A DNA stretch of 48,767 nucleotides, taken from contig CAJVPJ010000074.1 of NCBI GenBank assembly GCA_910592205.1, positions 1 to 48,767 of the forward strand. Direction: 5' to 3'. Below are positions 9,501-21,671 of the stretch, piece by piece. Below the pieces are notes generated by a model. That model saw nothing but the letters and a program-made list of their open reading frames with translations, was not told where the DNA came from and did not search any database. The stretch is from Paraglomus occultum (Eukaryota > Glomeromycota > Glomeromycetes > Paraglomerales > Paraglomeraceae). Every line of letters begins with the position of its first letter. The stretch's first letter is position 1. The translations under genes and the position numbers were made by a program.

Positions 9501-12500
9501 CCATTGCGTGAGCTAGAGTACAACCAGTTTCAAACATAACGATATTTTTCCACAAAAACTGCGTGCCTTCGATCTTCCAAACATTACCAGTTAGTAAATT
9601 ATACGAACATAGTTGGATCTTCTCGTCAAGTAAATCACCTGATATTGTTTTAACTCTGAGGATAACTCTAACGGAATATATATATCATCTTCTTCCGCTT
9701 CATGGCCTCTGTTGATTGCCGCTCTTCCCATGTTATCAGTAGCTGACTGTCTAAATCAATAACATATACAACACTCGGTAATGTCGATCAAAATTGCTAC
9801 TAAACAGCCTCAACAACGGTATTATAACTTACTGATCATATCTCAAACGATATGCCGCTTCTCTGGCCCGTCGTTGAGTTCTCATTGTGATTGTCCGGAC
9901 AGATTCAGGTCGAACTCGTGTTCTCAGGGTATTTTTCCCTTTCCGTGTTTGATTGGCAATCTCTGCTAGAATTTCAGGGTGACGGATGTCAAGGTCTTCT
10001 GTTAATGAGCTGTGGGTAGAAGCAATGGCTTCAGATTCAAGTCGGCGTTTCTTCGGTCTACCAAACAGTTATTAGCACAAAATTATTAAGCTAAATTACA
10101 ATTACATATAGGACACTTACATCGGACTGTCATCGTTTCTTGCAACAACACTCAGCAAGTTTGGGATATTTTTCTGAGCGGCCTTTTTACGATTCTTCCA
10201 GTACTGAGCAAAACATCCTTCTTCAAAGAGTTCGACTGGTTCATTATTCGTTAAGTTCCTATTAATAGCCTGGCTATGATCAGCGTTATCGAATTCTTTA
10301 TATTCAAACTCCTTGAAGTCATTCCATATATGTGTTAAGATGACATATTCCGTTAATGTAGCATTCGGTTCATTATAACAGACTACTGAATCTACAATCT
10401 TCTTAATTTTATAAAAAAGCGCAGGCGCCGCAGTTGATCTAATAAATTCCTCGTCTATCAGATGTCGCATCTCAGGACCGAGATCTTCGAGATAATTGTT
10501 GTCGAACTCAGAATCGTGATCGGATACGTAAGCTATTTTACCTATGTCGTCATCTGACATTTCTGTTTCTGAAGTTGCGTCATAAGTGCGTTTGATGTGT
10601 TTGCGTATGGATTGTCTTGAAGAAAAACCCTCGTCCTCAGTATCACTAGTTATCAGGATCACTTCAGCATCAAGATCTATAGGCTTGGATGCTGTTCCAA
10701 ACTCAACATTATTTTTTGATCGTGATGAAGACTTTCTCACAAGCTGTTGGGCAGGTGAGGATCTGGTATTGTCATTACAAAGCGGTTGATGATACGAGGG
10801 TCGTGCGTCATCACCTTGAACCGTGGATGCATCCACAAGTTGTTCACGTAAGCTATGTGGGGTTGTTGAAGGGCTGAAAACTTCATAGAAGATTGATTTC
10901 TTGTTCGGAGTAATGTTTTCGGCATTACTATCAGAGAAAGCCAAAAGAGATGCATCAGCCATTGCATTTGGCGTATCTGTATCTTCTGGTTCACTTTCAG
11001 GAGAGATTGTATCAACAGAATTTTCTGTCACGGGCGATGAAAGAACTAGATCCATAGTCGAACAATCGGCATCGATCGCTCCAGGAGTTATGCAGGAAAT
11101 ATCAACGATGGGTGCTGAGGTTCGTTCTTCAATCTCCTCGAGAACAATCTCGCTATCTTCGTTATGATTTGGATTATTATCGCTTTTTGTATTGGTTCCA
11201 TAATCGGTATTTATAATATTTTCTCTACCTGCTTCACAGTCTTTATTTACATTGTCTTTCGATTTTTTGTTGTGGTCATTGCTGTTATTGCATCCAACAA
11301 CCCCATTGTTCATAATATCCTCATCGTTACCATTATTAGCGTTGTTTTCAATTATATTATTCTGGATAACTGGCAATCCTGCATCACGCCGCAATTCAGC
11401 TAATCTCTCATCATTTATAAAAAGATCTGATTCATCAATAAAGTCACTCAAAGAATCTTCAGATATTTCGCTGTCTTCTTTGTGAGACTCAAAATCATCT
11501 TCATCGGTCAGGATCGCGTTTGTTGCAAACTGTCCAGAAATGTCAGATTTCTCTCCGGTCTTGGATGGTTTGTGGGGCTGTCCACCTGAGAGCACATTAA
11601 GTGTCCATTCAATTTCAAAGATTCTTTTTAAACTTACGTCCAAGATTCCACATTGTCTGAGAAAGTCTTTAGAAGTTCTAGCAAAATTTTTATGAAGCTC
11701 ATCAATTAATTCAGGGATTCTTTTTTGATTTAAATGTTCCATTTCGGTCTTCAATTCTTCTTGCCGATTTCTCCATTTACGCCACAAGTTCCACCGTTTC
11801 TGTTCATATTTCTCTGGCTTTTCCCGCTTGAGAGCCTCGTGTTTAACTTTTAATTTCTTTTGCACATTTTCTATATATTTATCGATACTCTTCTGACAGT
11901 CTAAATATCTCTTTTTTGCCCGTTCAGTCTCGGTTTGCTCTTCCTTCTCAACTTCTTTCTCCAAATCAGAGTCCATCATTTTGTTTTCATCTTCACTATC
12001 CCCGTATAATGGCAAAAGAATGTCATCATCGCCCATTTCGTCGTAAGTGCCCCCATACGAAAGTTTTCGAGACTTGTTCTTGATAATCTGAATAACATCC
12101 TTCGGTATTTCTTGTCCGCATTTCACAGCGCAAAAACCAGCCGCTTCGGCCTCTACGCCGTTTAATATAACATATTGATCTTCGCTTTCTATCTCAGAAT
12201 CATCACTGTACGATAATTCATCCGCAGCCTCGTCTTCAGTCTGCGAATCAGAGAGTACCAGGCGGCTTATTTCGTTTTCCTGGACAAACTGCCAAGAGGG
12301 TGTACCATTTACCTCTACCGGTGAAGCTGTAGCTGATTCGATACCTATGTCACAACATAGAAGTTATTATTGTTAATTTAAACATCAGGTTGGGAAGATA
12401 CAAACTAATACCCACCAGCTTTAAGATCTTCAATAGCCTTTAGTATTTTTGTTCGGGTTCCCCACGATGTGAGGCAAAGTTCTTTAGTTAATACGTCGTT

Positions 12501-12933
12501 GTTGATGTGACCCAAGAGCAGTAACCCGTCAACCTCATGCTCTGTTGGCAAATGGATTAACGTTAGCAAGCCGTAACCAGTGTATATAGATATATGCTAA
12601 TAAATGACACCAACTCGGTGTATAATTATAGTGCTTGTATTTAAGTTAATATCCCAATCTCCACAGGTATTGCATCTGAATCGGTTTGCATTTGTGAGTA
12701 ATATTATTTGCTAGTCATACTACCGTCTACACGCTTCAAGTTACGAATTTACCTCTAAACGCGTGGCACACAGCGTCGACTTGCATTAGGCCAAGACCTC
12801 GAAGCCAACAACAGACTTGGTCGACCGTCCAAGTAGTTGGGGAAGGCAAGTTCTTCGCATTCCAGTTAAAGGTTGCGCAAATCTCATGCATATTCAAAAT
12901 GGCGCCGGCACTGCAGCCAAAGCGAGTAAACAT
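6563..12933 (-). CDS. SAM-domain SNF2 ATPase, ATRX/ARIP4-like
   Basis: Twenty exons: 12933-12753, 12541-12416, 12344-10121, 10057-9833, 9750-9639, 9573-9409, 9342-9216, 9141-8933, 8744-8664, 8586-8569, 8490-8380, 8307-8252, 8187-8094, 8026-7937, 7902-7784, 7703-7648, 7572-7459, 7385-7276, 7204-6786, 6719-6563. They join in frame to ~1597 residues. Residues ~35-102 form a SAM domain (WTVDQVCCWLRGLGL). Residues ~103-840 (one 2.2-kb exon) are acidic, Ser/Asn-rich and disordered with a coiled coil; a PKKRR nuclear signal follows. The ATPase has Walker A MGLGKT near 984, a DEGH Walker B near 1114, LTGSPLQN near 1141, and C-terminal helicase motifs VNLFGANRVVLFD and QQAVGRAYRIGQ. DEGH, not DEAH, is typical of the ATRX/RAD54L2 group. 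Expected role: nuclear ATP-dependent chromatin or DNA translocase. An alternative start is the ATG at 12891. Confidence 0.88.
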
Positions 12934-13185
12934 CAAATTTATTTATAACCGCTGGTAAGTGCTCAACCATCAAATTCAAAAACTATCAATTGCATTAACT
13001 TGTATTACCCAACATTGGATGAAGTTACATTTCTATTCTCCAACAGCATTTTAGACATTTACAGAATACTGAAAATAACGATTTTCGCGGTTAACTATGT
13101 GTGATCAGTGGGTGACTATTCTATCCTCAATCTGTTAAGCTGTCGAAACGAAGATTCGATTAACGGAATACCCCCATCAATTATC

Positions 13186-14215
13186 TTATATTCCTTCTTC
13201 GTCAAGTCGATAAGCAACCATAGCATCAATTTTGTGAAAGTCGGTAGAAAATGAACGCAAGCGGACTTGCTCCGCGTTCTGAATTAAGTGTGCATCAGAA
13301 TCTCCCCAATCATTCGGAACTTCGGCGTCTTTGTCAGTGAATGCGAGAATATTAAATGTACCTACATTACAAGTTGAATCTTCAATGTCAGAGAACCGAC
13401 TCCTACTAACGCTTTCACTCCCAAAGCCCTGCATCTTCATTAAAAAGACTATCTTCTCCCTTCAGAACACTACGAACTCTGTCATTGTCAAATAGCTTAC
13501 ATTTGTCTTCTAACAAGGGAAGGAAAGTGACGCTCGCCGTAATCTGTCTTATTATCGCTTGTATTTCTGCATTGACCTCATTTCTTGCTTTCACGATCCC
13601 TCTTGAAGTCTCTTCAGTCTCGTTGTCCTTGACAACGTGTACATCAAATTGCCACCTCTCCAGAGTCTGACGAGTATCGCATGATATTATAGCCAGAACC
13701 AATTTACTTATTTTCTTCGCCATTAACCAGGCTAGTCAAAACAAGAAATTTAAATATTAGAATATTATGTAAGATGCTTGTTTCTGTGCATGCAAGCATA
13801 GATCATTTTACACACGCTTTCTTATTGTTCGAGGTTCCAAGAAAATGTTACTTCATTCGATTTTACCTTCGACCTGCGACAAGACCTTTTTTAAATAACT
13901 CTTAACATTCTCATCAGCAGACACAAGTATATTGAGTCCATATCTCTTAACCATTTTGAAATCTTCAGGAGGATATATTCCTCGCTGGAAAAGAAGACTG
14001 AGAGTCGGTGTGAATAAAAAGCTTAAGTACCGCCAAAGAACAAATAGAAACATTACCTATTTATGCTATAGCCTAATGAAATGAATTGTCATGTTAATTA
14101 AATTCCTAAACAGTAATAAAATTTCTCAAGAAAACACACCAAAGAACTCAACGATGGTCTCAGTGGAGCCCTTGAGCGTAATCTTGTTGCGGATGTTCTT
14201 TGTAGCAGTACCCAT
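13186..14215 (-). CDS. MAD2: Spindle checkpoint protein MAD2 (HORMA domain)
   Basis: Five exons, 14215-14140, 14072-14057, 13997-13867, 13731-13501 and 13361-13186, join in frame to 209 residues, close to the ~200 of the family. The HORMA domain fills the protein: MGTATKNIRNKITLKGSTE, GYSINSLLFQRGIYPPEDF, LVLAIIS and TLERWQFDV, then the C-terminal safety belt around TDKDAEVPNDW and FSTDFHKIDAMVAYR. MAD2 senses unattached kinetochores by binding MAD1 and CDC20 and restraining the APC/C. The second exon is only 16 bp. The gene lies in tandem between the SNF2 gene (253 bp downstream of its stop) and NSUN5 (270 bp upstream of its start). Confidence 0.95.
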
Positions 14216-14485
14216 TTTCAAGCAGGCTGTAAAAAGTGGGGTTTGCAAGCTAAAAATCGGTTTTTTCTGTGATATATTCTTCCTTAAATATCGAAAAACG
14301 CGTCGACGTGATCTGCGAATTACGATGCCCTATTTGGAGTCGAGACGCGTAGAACCTGCTAATCTTGGATTATGGAATATAAATATGTCAAATTCGAAGC
14401 GTCAAAACCATCCATTAGTATACGGTTCTGCCAGAACAACGTTATAACGTTGAAAATTGCAACTTTTAACACGCATTGTTCATAT

Positions 14486-16630
14486 TTAATTATTATGGAT
14501 TTTATTGTTAACAACGTATTCATTTTTCTTTTTCTTTCTCTTCTTTCTCTTTTTTAAATTGTATTTCGGCTTAACAACACTCTCCCCGTCATTAGAAACC
14601 ATGTATTCTTCATCGCCCTTATGTCGTTCCCGCTTATTGATATTAGAACCGTATTGCTTGACTTTCCTTACGAAACAGGCTACGAAGAATCCGTTAGTTG
14701 AATCCTCTGGGGATGTACGGATAAGCTTTTGCGCTGTGTCTTAATAGATAAAGTCGTTATTCACTAATAGTTATTTACCAAGTCAATCATAATAAATTAC
14801 TACCTTCAGCCAACTCATTATTATCACCTCTTCGCTCCCAGGAGGGAATCACTTTGTCCCTATCAGCGAGAACGAAATCATCCGTCGTCTGTAATATTTC
14901 CTTAACAACGCGCTCATTCTCTTCAGCATGTATCGAACATGTCGAATAAGTGACTTTTTTAACGGAAGGGACTAATAAAAGTAAATATGTGTTGAGCACT
15001 TTGAATGTTTTTACAACCGTTGGAAAAAATTTCGAATAACCTCGTGATAAATAAGTACATTTGAATGCATGAAGAATCAGTTGAGTTTGGAATTCACTCA
15101 GATGTTGTAACCGTGCATCTTTTGGATGACATGTCTTTTGCTCTTTGTTTGACACGAGGTTGTTCTCTTGTAAACAAAGATGATGTTAACTATAGTGATG
15201 ATAGCAAAATCATAGAACATGCAGACGGCACATATCTTATGTTGTTTCGTCCTTACCCAGCGAATCTATCAAACAATCCAATCGGCTTACAATCCCGCTT
15301 CCCGAGCAAGAAGGATCCAAAAGAATATATTCAACATTTGCAAATTTGTCATCCTTCGGATCCACATTCAAGAAAGAACAATGAATAGCTTCGATGTCTC
15401 ACAACCCAGTGCAATTAAGAGATAGTATCTATTTAAATACTATGGATACGTCCGTCAATCATCAGACAAAAGGATACTGTTACATCCAGCTCGTTCGGTC
15501 AAAGTCTTTAGGAGGTCTAATCGCTTCCTGTCAATGTCAAATGCCCATATCTTCCCAGTATTTTTCATAATGGCTGATAAATGAGTAGTCTTATTTCCTG
15601 GTGCGGCACATGCATCAATTACATGCGCGTCTTTCGGCGGTGAGAGAATGTAGGCTGGAAAGCAAGATGCTTTGTCCTGGTTGGAAGATTTTTGCGAGTA
15701 TCAATAATAAAGCACAAGGAGAAAAGTAGAAGCAGTAGTACGCAGATAGAGGTTAACATAATACCTGAAGTATTATATGCCCCGACAAAAGAAGCCCATG
15801 ATCGTGAAGATCCGTATTAGGTGGGAAGACAAGGAGTTCTGGAATATGGACATCCCTCTTAATAGTCTTATAGCTGTAAGATAATACTGATGAATACCTG
15901 ATTTACAATCAACGTCCAAGTTTCGCTGGAATATCGCATCAATCATTACTTGCCTTAAGTCCGTTAAATCAGTAGGTTCATCGATACACCGATATCCATC
16001 CTGCTCACAAAAATGCTTAATAATTTCTTCAACATTGGTCTTTAAGATGTTTACACGTACGTAACGCGGTATATTTCCTGTTCAAACAAAAAAACCACAG
16101 AATAAATCCAACAATCGTCTATTTCCCCGACTCTGACCAAGTTACTCTTTCCGATCGTGGCTCACCACTGTTTCTAATGTCCTTCGGTATCAACTCTTCA
16201 TTGCTTTTAACACGCTTACGGATTTTCAATCTCACTAACTCGGCTCTTAATTGAATTTCGTGTTTTATAACAGCTCTTTTATATATGCCATCTGATGCTT
16301 GAATTCCATGATCAGTAAAAAGAAGATCGTGAAGTAATACCAAAGCAAGATTATGATATAGCCTCTTTTCTTGAGCGAGAAGATTAGTCTTGTTGATTAT
16401 TGTTGTGAGTGAGGCCGTATCTGTAGTGAAACAAAAAGAATGAATTCGAAAGTTTTCTTGCATAGATAAGATGTCAGGTTGAGCACAAACTTACACTTTA
16501 ACGTTTCACACACAATGGCGTACATTCTTTTCTTATCTTTGACATCATCACTAAAGGTTAAAGACTTTATAGACCCTTCGTGATGCTGGAGTTTACTAAG
16601 AATTTCTGCTGCCTGAATGTAGAAATTCAT
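14486..16630 (-). CDS. RCM1: rRNA cytosine-C5 methyltransferase NSUN5/RCM1
   Basis: Nine exons, 16630-16495, 16420-16166, 16077-15954, 15873-15765, 15676-15484, 15397-15257, 15166-15059, 14971-14804 and 14739-14486, join in frame to 495 residues. The start MNFYIQAAEIL matches the family's N-terminus. Motif I is DACAAPGNKT near 229; the two functional cysteines lie in DPSCSGSG (C303) and STCS (C367); NGFFVACF is motif VI-like, and the tail is Lys/Arg-rich, suiting nucleolar targeting. RCM1/NSUN5 methylates one conserved cytosine of the large-subunit rRNA. The third intron (15953-15874) begins with GC, not GT (AAG|GCAAGT); the frame closes only with that donor. The gene shares a divergent promoter with the WW-domain gene. 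Confidence 0.92.
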
Positions 16631-17068
16631 TACACTTTCCTGCAGGGACCACAAGCGAACATATTTTTCGCATGCACGTGAATGTTTGACTGGGATATAA
16701 TAGGTGGAACATTGACCACGTTATGCATGTTCCGGAATGTCATGAATAGTACGAATCATCAACTATGTATTTTCAAAACATTCCCTAAATGCTATAATAA
16801 TAATAGTTATGCAACAGAGTTTTTGATGCTGCGTCGCTTCTTTGTTTTCAGTTTCTTAATTCTTCCCCTCAGTCCCCGATTTTCACCCACAAATGGATAC
16901 TGCACAACCTTATCGTTATCGATATTCACGTGAGGTGGAAATTTTTCTCCGAGAAACCACTCACAAACGAGTCTGTTGCTCTTCATATCTTTGTCTCCTC
17001 CGTTATCTCTTGTCAGAGTAAACTCTCCAGCTTACTTCAACGAGCGATATACTAGTATCTCCTTTGCT
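16631..17068. promoter_or_regulatory. Divergent promoter region of NSUN5 and WW-RS genes
   Basis: Only 438 bp separates the two start codons, so both 5' UTRs and promoters must lie here. An ORF-like stretch inside it has no family signature and I treat it as non-coding. No clear TATA element stands out. Confidence 0.5.
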
Positions 17069-20000
17069 ATGCCGGCGGAACGTAGTCAATATCGAAAAAA
17101 CGTGCGCCCAAACCAACAGAACACTGTTACCAACAACGGCCTTCAACTGCAAAGTCCAAGATTTAACAAGAGAAGCAAAAATCTTGGTGCCGAAAGTGTA
17201 ATCTACGGTGAGCCTAGTCGTATCTCGGTGTTTGACCGACTAGGAACGACTGGTGCTCGTGACTCGCCATTGGATATTCCGCGGCTCCGGTGGCGTCGAC
17301 CTTCAGAGGTTTGTTGAGGAACATTTTTAGCTCGGGCGGAATACTGCTGTTTAGAAAACCAAAAAACAAGGCCGAGTCTGATTAAATAGTTCTTTTGATA
17401 CAATCTATTCAGAGAGAATTTCCTATGGGTAGGAGCAGAAGCAGGAGTAGAAGCAGGAGTAAAAGCACGAGCAGAAGCAAAACCAGGAGCCGGAGTAGGA
17501 GCAGAACTCCGACCAAGTCCTATGAGGAAGATGCTGAAGTGAATAAGCATGGAAGAGATATATCGCCTACGGATTCTGGGCGCGCAGAACGTAGTTCGAG
17601 CGTGGGTCAAGCGTCGAGCAGACATCAACAAGCTGAAGAGACACGTCCTAACCAGTTCGAAGGACAATTTAGGAGAACTTCTGGCGAACCTTTGTCTAAT
17701 AATGATGATGAGTTTCAGGCTTCTGATAGAGATCGAACCACTCAGGCTAAGTTAGATGTAGATGATGTTAAAGAAGAGGACTTTACAAAGAGATCTCGCA
17801 GTCGGTCGCCTGTCAATTCAGTTAATTATGAAGATGATCAGAGACTTAAAATTTGGGATAGAGAAAGTGAGAAAAACGAGGCTAAAGAGAAGAACAATAA
17901 TGATAACATCGGAAGAAATATTATTAAAAATTGGGATCAATCTACGGCACAACCTCTCAATGGCGAGATTGATAACGTATACAGACAAGAAGAGAACAAT
18001 AATGATGAGTTCGCCGGCAGTCAAAAAGATAGGACAACAGATAACAATTCTGAAGAATTGAGACATAGAGGAGATAGCGGACGATCTTCTGTGAGTGTTG
18101 GCAATCGTGACAGTTCTAGACATCCTCAGAAGTACCAGGATCGAGCAAATGATGATCGAACAAACAATCTGCCTAGTTTTAGTAATGACAGGAGCCCAAA
18201 CGGACCTCGCGATAAGAGTGAAGAAAGATCTCCAGGCTATAGAGGTGGTCGAGATAACAGTAAGAATGACAGCAAATATCGCAATACAGATGTGCGAGGG
18301 CGTGAGGAAAGAGCTGACCAGGAAAGGAGCATGGAAGGAAACCGAGACAGAGACAGAAGTCAGGAAATAAATATGGACAGAAAACTGGATAGAGACGCAG
18401 AGAGAGGTAGAGAACGAAGCCTTGAGATGAACGACCCGCGAGGCCAAAAGCATTTGTCTCATACTCCGGAAGATTCTATTTCTTATCCATGGCGAAAGTG
18501 CTTTTCTGAGCGACATCGAAAACCTTATTACTACAACGAAATTACGCACGAAAGCCGATGGAATATACCACTGGAAGATATGACTCGAACACATGCTCGC
18601 TCATTGTCCAAATCTGAAAACCATTCCGTTTCCGCGTCGATCCAGGATTATTCTGGCCGTAGCGTTGGTCGTAGACCAACAGAAGATGACATAAGCACAG
18701 GGGTCAAGAAACGTCATCGTCCTGATGAAATTGACATGATCGAACCAACATCCTCGCAAAGACGACGTGAGCCGATAAATCGTCGTCGGAGTGCACTTGA
18801 GGATGACGAGTTGATATCAGGTTCAGAAGGGATTAACAAGCGGGTTGGGCCGAATGTCGACCGAGGAAGATTAGAATGTAGAGACATGGTCAGGTATTTA
18901 CTATTTAAGTTTCTGTATGAATTGAAGCAGACTGTTGATTAAGTTATGGATGCACACGCATTGGTTTGGTTATTAATAATACCCCGTAAATAAAACCAAC
19001 CACAGACGTTCATCAACAAGCTTCGATATAGAACGAGATCATCTCGATGCAGGAGACTCTGACTTATCAATCAAACGTCCTCGATCAACGACTTACCCAT
19101 ATCATCCATCCTCGTCTCTGTCCGAGTCGTCTGAAACCAATTTACACTTGCACGGGCCATCTCAACGCCAATCAAATCGGTTTGTTTCTGATCGTAGATC
19201 AAATTATGTGCGTCAGAACGATCTAATTGGTCACCGATCTGTGACAAGAGGACGAATTCTTGATGTAACTGGTGATGATAGAGTAGATGGATTAGGGTCG
19301 ATACAGGGTCAATACGGAAGTGGTCGAATTGATAATTCATATGGTAGACGCGCAAGCCATTCCATACAGCATGATATCGGTGGAATTCGAAATAGAATGG
19401 AATATGATGACCGTGGCGGAAGTTCGGGGTACGCTAGCAGGAGAGATAGTAATTCATATTCGAGGAGAGATCCTTCACCGTACGGAAGAAGAGATCCTTC
19501 ACCATACGGAAGAAGAGAACCGTCACCATACGGAAGAAGGGAACCGTCACCATACGGAAGAAGGGAACCGTCACCATACGGAAGAAGGGAACTGTCACCA
19601 TACGGAAGAAGAGACCGTTCACCTTTCAGAAGGAGAGATTCTTCACCTTTTCGGAGGAGAGACCCTTCACCTTATGGCCGACGTGATTTTGTTCCATATG
19701 GCAGAAGAACAAGTACATCCAGTCAACTGGATTCTCCTATTAACCGTTCTCAAACATCCCTCCGTCCGCGTCCATCAGATCGTGTCGATCACTCTATACC
19801 CGCTTCATCATCACGTAAACATCATCAAGCGGATGTCTCTTCTTATGACTCACGTGCGAAATTTTCAAACAGGAACACTCATGGACTAAATTTGGCTTCA
19901 TCGCATAATTACGACAAGCCTTCAGAAGAGGTCACAATAAAGGATGTTTCTAACGACGATACCCCACCCGGAGAGAATAATGATGATGCACATGGTACTC

Positions 20001-20116
20001 CCTTGTTGTTGCCTAAATCGCCTTCCCGATCACCGTTTTTCAAGCGTAGAGCTAGAGAGACAGTTGCAGATCAGATTGCTCCAGTGGCTTGTTTCTTTAC
20101 GAAAGGACGTTACTAG
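17069..20116 (+). CDS. WW-domain, RS-rich protein with octapeptide array
   Basis: Three exons, 17069-17308, 17413-18893 and 19006-20116, join in frame to 943 residues. Exon 2 opens with an RS array (~84-110: GRSRSRSRSRSKSTSRSKTR), followed by a long charged disordered region. A WW domain lies at 440-466: the two Trp are 23 apart (W440, W463), with YYYN and the final Pro (P466). Exon 3 encodes about ten copies of an SPYGRRxP octapeptide. RS dipeptides plus a WW domain point to a nuclear pre-mRNA splicing or RNA polymerase II-linked role binding Pro-rich or phospho-SP ligands; this is inference. I cannot assign a yeast or human orthologue. The stop at 20114-20116 ends the frame, but a protein-like ORF continues to 20349 in another frame, so the true 3' end could differ by one more splice. 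Confidence 0.8.
19456..19712 (+). repeat. 24-bp tandem coding repeat (SPYGRRxP array)
   Basis: About ten in-frame 24-bp units encode SPYGRRxP-type octapeptides. The central four or five units are nearly identical at DNA level, whereas the outer units diverge (SPFRRRDS, VPYGRRTS). This indicates recent expansion from the centre by slippage or unequal exchange. Confidence 0.85.
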
Positions 20117-21067
20117 GAATCAAAGTCGAAAGAACTGTGCGAAGAATTAATGGAATTGGGGGTTTAAGGACCTATTGTTTATCGAGAGAAATTGGCAATG
20201 GTTACGATTTGATAATATTTGCTATGAAGAATAAATTGTATACTTCGTTCGTTGATATTATTGACGTGACTAGGATAGCGGGAAATTGGATTTGGGTTCC
20301 GCTGCCGAGTGGATATAAATTAGCAAACTATTTTATGAACAATAAATAAATACTTATAAGGGCTCACCCTGGAGCAAGTCATAAGTTGCCCTATGCGGAA
20401 CTTGGCGGCAAGAAACTACCGACACTGTATTATCTACAACTAGCTGGTCCTTGATGATTTGATTATCCTTGTTCGTTCTTCGGAACTCTATAGAATCTGG
20501 TCAACACACGGTCTACGTCACATCAACTCTGTTGAAAAGACTACTTCTTTTCTGATGTGAATTGACTTATGTACTTATCATGAGATGCGATTCTAAACAA
20601 CACTTAAATGAAAGATGTAATTAAGCCTCCATTAGAACGTTGGCGCTCTTTCTGTGCTCATTTTAGTGGATTCTTTTTTAGCATAATTGATTATGGGCTT
20701 ATACAATATTCCTGGAGTATTCTCGTATTCATTCAGATTACCGAGCTTATATATGGGACGATGGGTCACGCCATCACTCCCAGATTGTTCCGCCCGAATG
20801 AGTCTATATGGTTGACAACTTTGCCTATCTTCGCTTTGCGACGAGGATAGATGGCTGCTGGAAAAGGAGACATCATTTTGAGTTGTATTTGAACTCGGAT
20901 ATTATTTCCCACGTTATGGCGAGCTTCAAGAAGGAAAGCATGCGAGCAGGTGACTCTTTATTAGACAGTGAAGGTCACGTCAAATGACTCCGACAGCGTT
21001 GTTTCTTTTTCGCACCGTAATTGAACGCCGAAATAAAACAACAAATCTATAATAAAAACATCAAAAT
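20117..21067. other. Intergenic region with possible extra 3' exon
   Basis: Bases 20117-20349 continue an open frame (ending near FMNNK) that looks protein-like (GNWIWVPLPSGYK) but is out of frame with the WW-RS gene. It may be an alternative last exon or a decayed segment. The rest, to the stop of the small minus-strand gene, holds no gene I recognise. Confidence 0.35.
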
Positions 21068-21671
21068 CTAAGTAATTACAGCGGGAGCAATAACAATGAG
21101 ATAGGATGAAGGACACGGCAGCCCAATAAGAGAAAAATGATCATGAAAATGTACACTTTTGTACTCATCCCATGTTGCATCAATGAAGCAAAAACTCCCT
21201 TTCAGGTACGTTAAATTATATGTAATGTCCAGATAAGACTTGCCATCTGTATAGGTATATTCACGCAACTATGAAAAAGAAATCTGTTCGAGGGGAATAA
21301 AATAAATAAAAAAGGACTAATAAACGGTTTTGGATGTAGAAATATTAAAGAGATGATTGAATCTGGTAAGAAGAAAAGATTGATTATTGCAGTTTATATT
21401 AAACGGTGAAGCGAAATTTAACTACAATTGCTCGCGGTTGAGTGATTGATAATAGCAGGTTACCCAAATAATCATGGAATAAGAACCTTAAGAAACTTCG
21501 ATCTCGTTCCAAGTCATCCATGAGAAGAGAAATGAACAAGGGTTTGTTAAGAAATCTCAAGTTTGAAACATTCCTTACCTTTTGTATAATTTGTACGCTC
21601 ACATGACTTGATTGGCGAGTTTTAAATTCAGGTGATGATTTTCGTGTATCAACCTTTTTGCACCGGACCAT
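21068..21671 (-). CDS. Small two-exon hypothetical protein
   Basis: Exons 21671-21579 and 21268-21068 join at phase 0 (AAG|GTAAGG donor, TTTTTCATAG acceptor) to 97 residues ending in TAG. The N-terminal exon is basic (MVRCKKVDTRKSSPEFKTRQ). The second has a compact hydrophobic/aromatic composition (SYLDITYNLTYLKGSFCFID) consistent with a small folded domain. No signal peptide or membrane span is obvious. The family is not recognised. The strong consensus splice sites and clean frame are the support. Confidence 0.5.

Noticed and set aside
11164-11485. Hydrophobic plus-strand ORFs resembling membrane proteins
   Set aside because: Antisense of the Asn/Asp/Ser-rich disordered exon of the SNF2 gene, which reads as Ile/Val/Leu on the other strand.
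17203-18594. Long minus-strand ORFs across the WW-RS gene (154 and 258 codons)
   Set aside because: These are antisense to RS-rich coding sequence with no motif; the plus-strand WW domain and splice junctions explain the region.
20370-20440. Structured-looking GC-richer patch considered as a tRNA or 5S rRNA gene
   Set aside because: No cloverleaf, no TTCGA-type B box and no 5S consensus could be laid on it.
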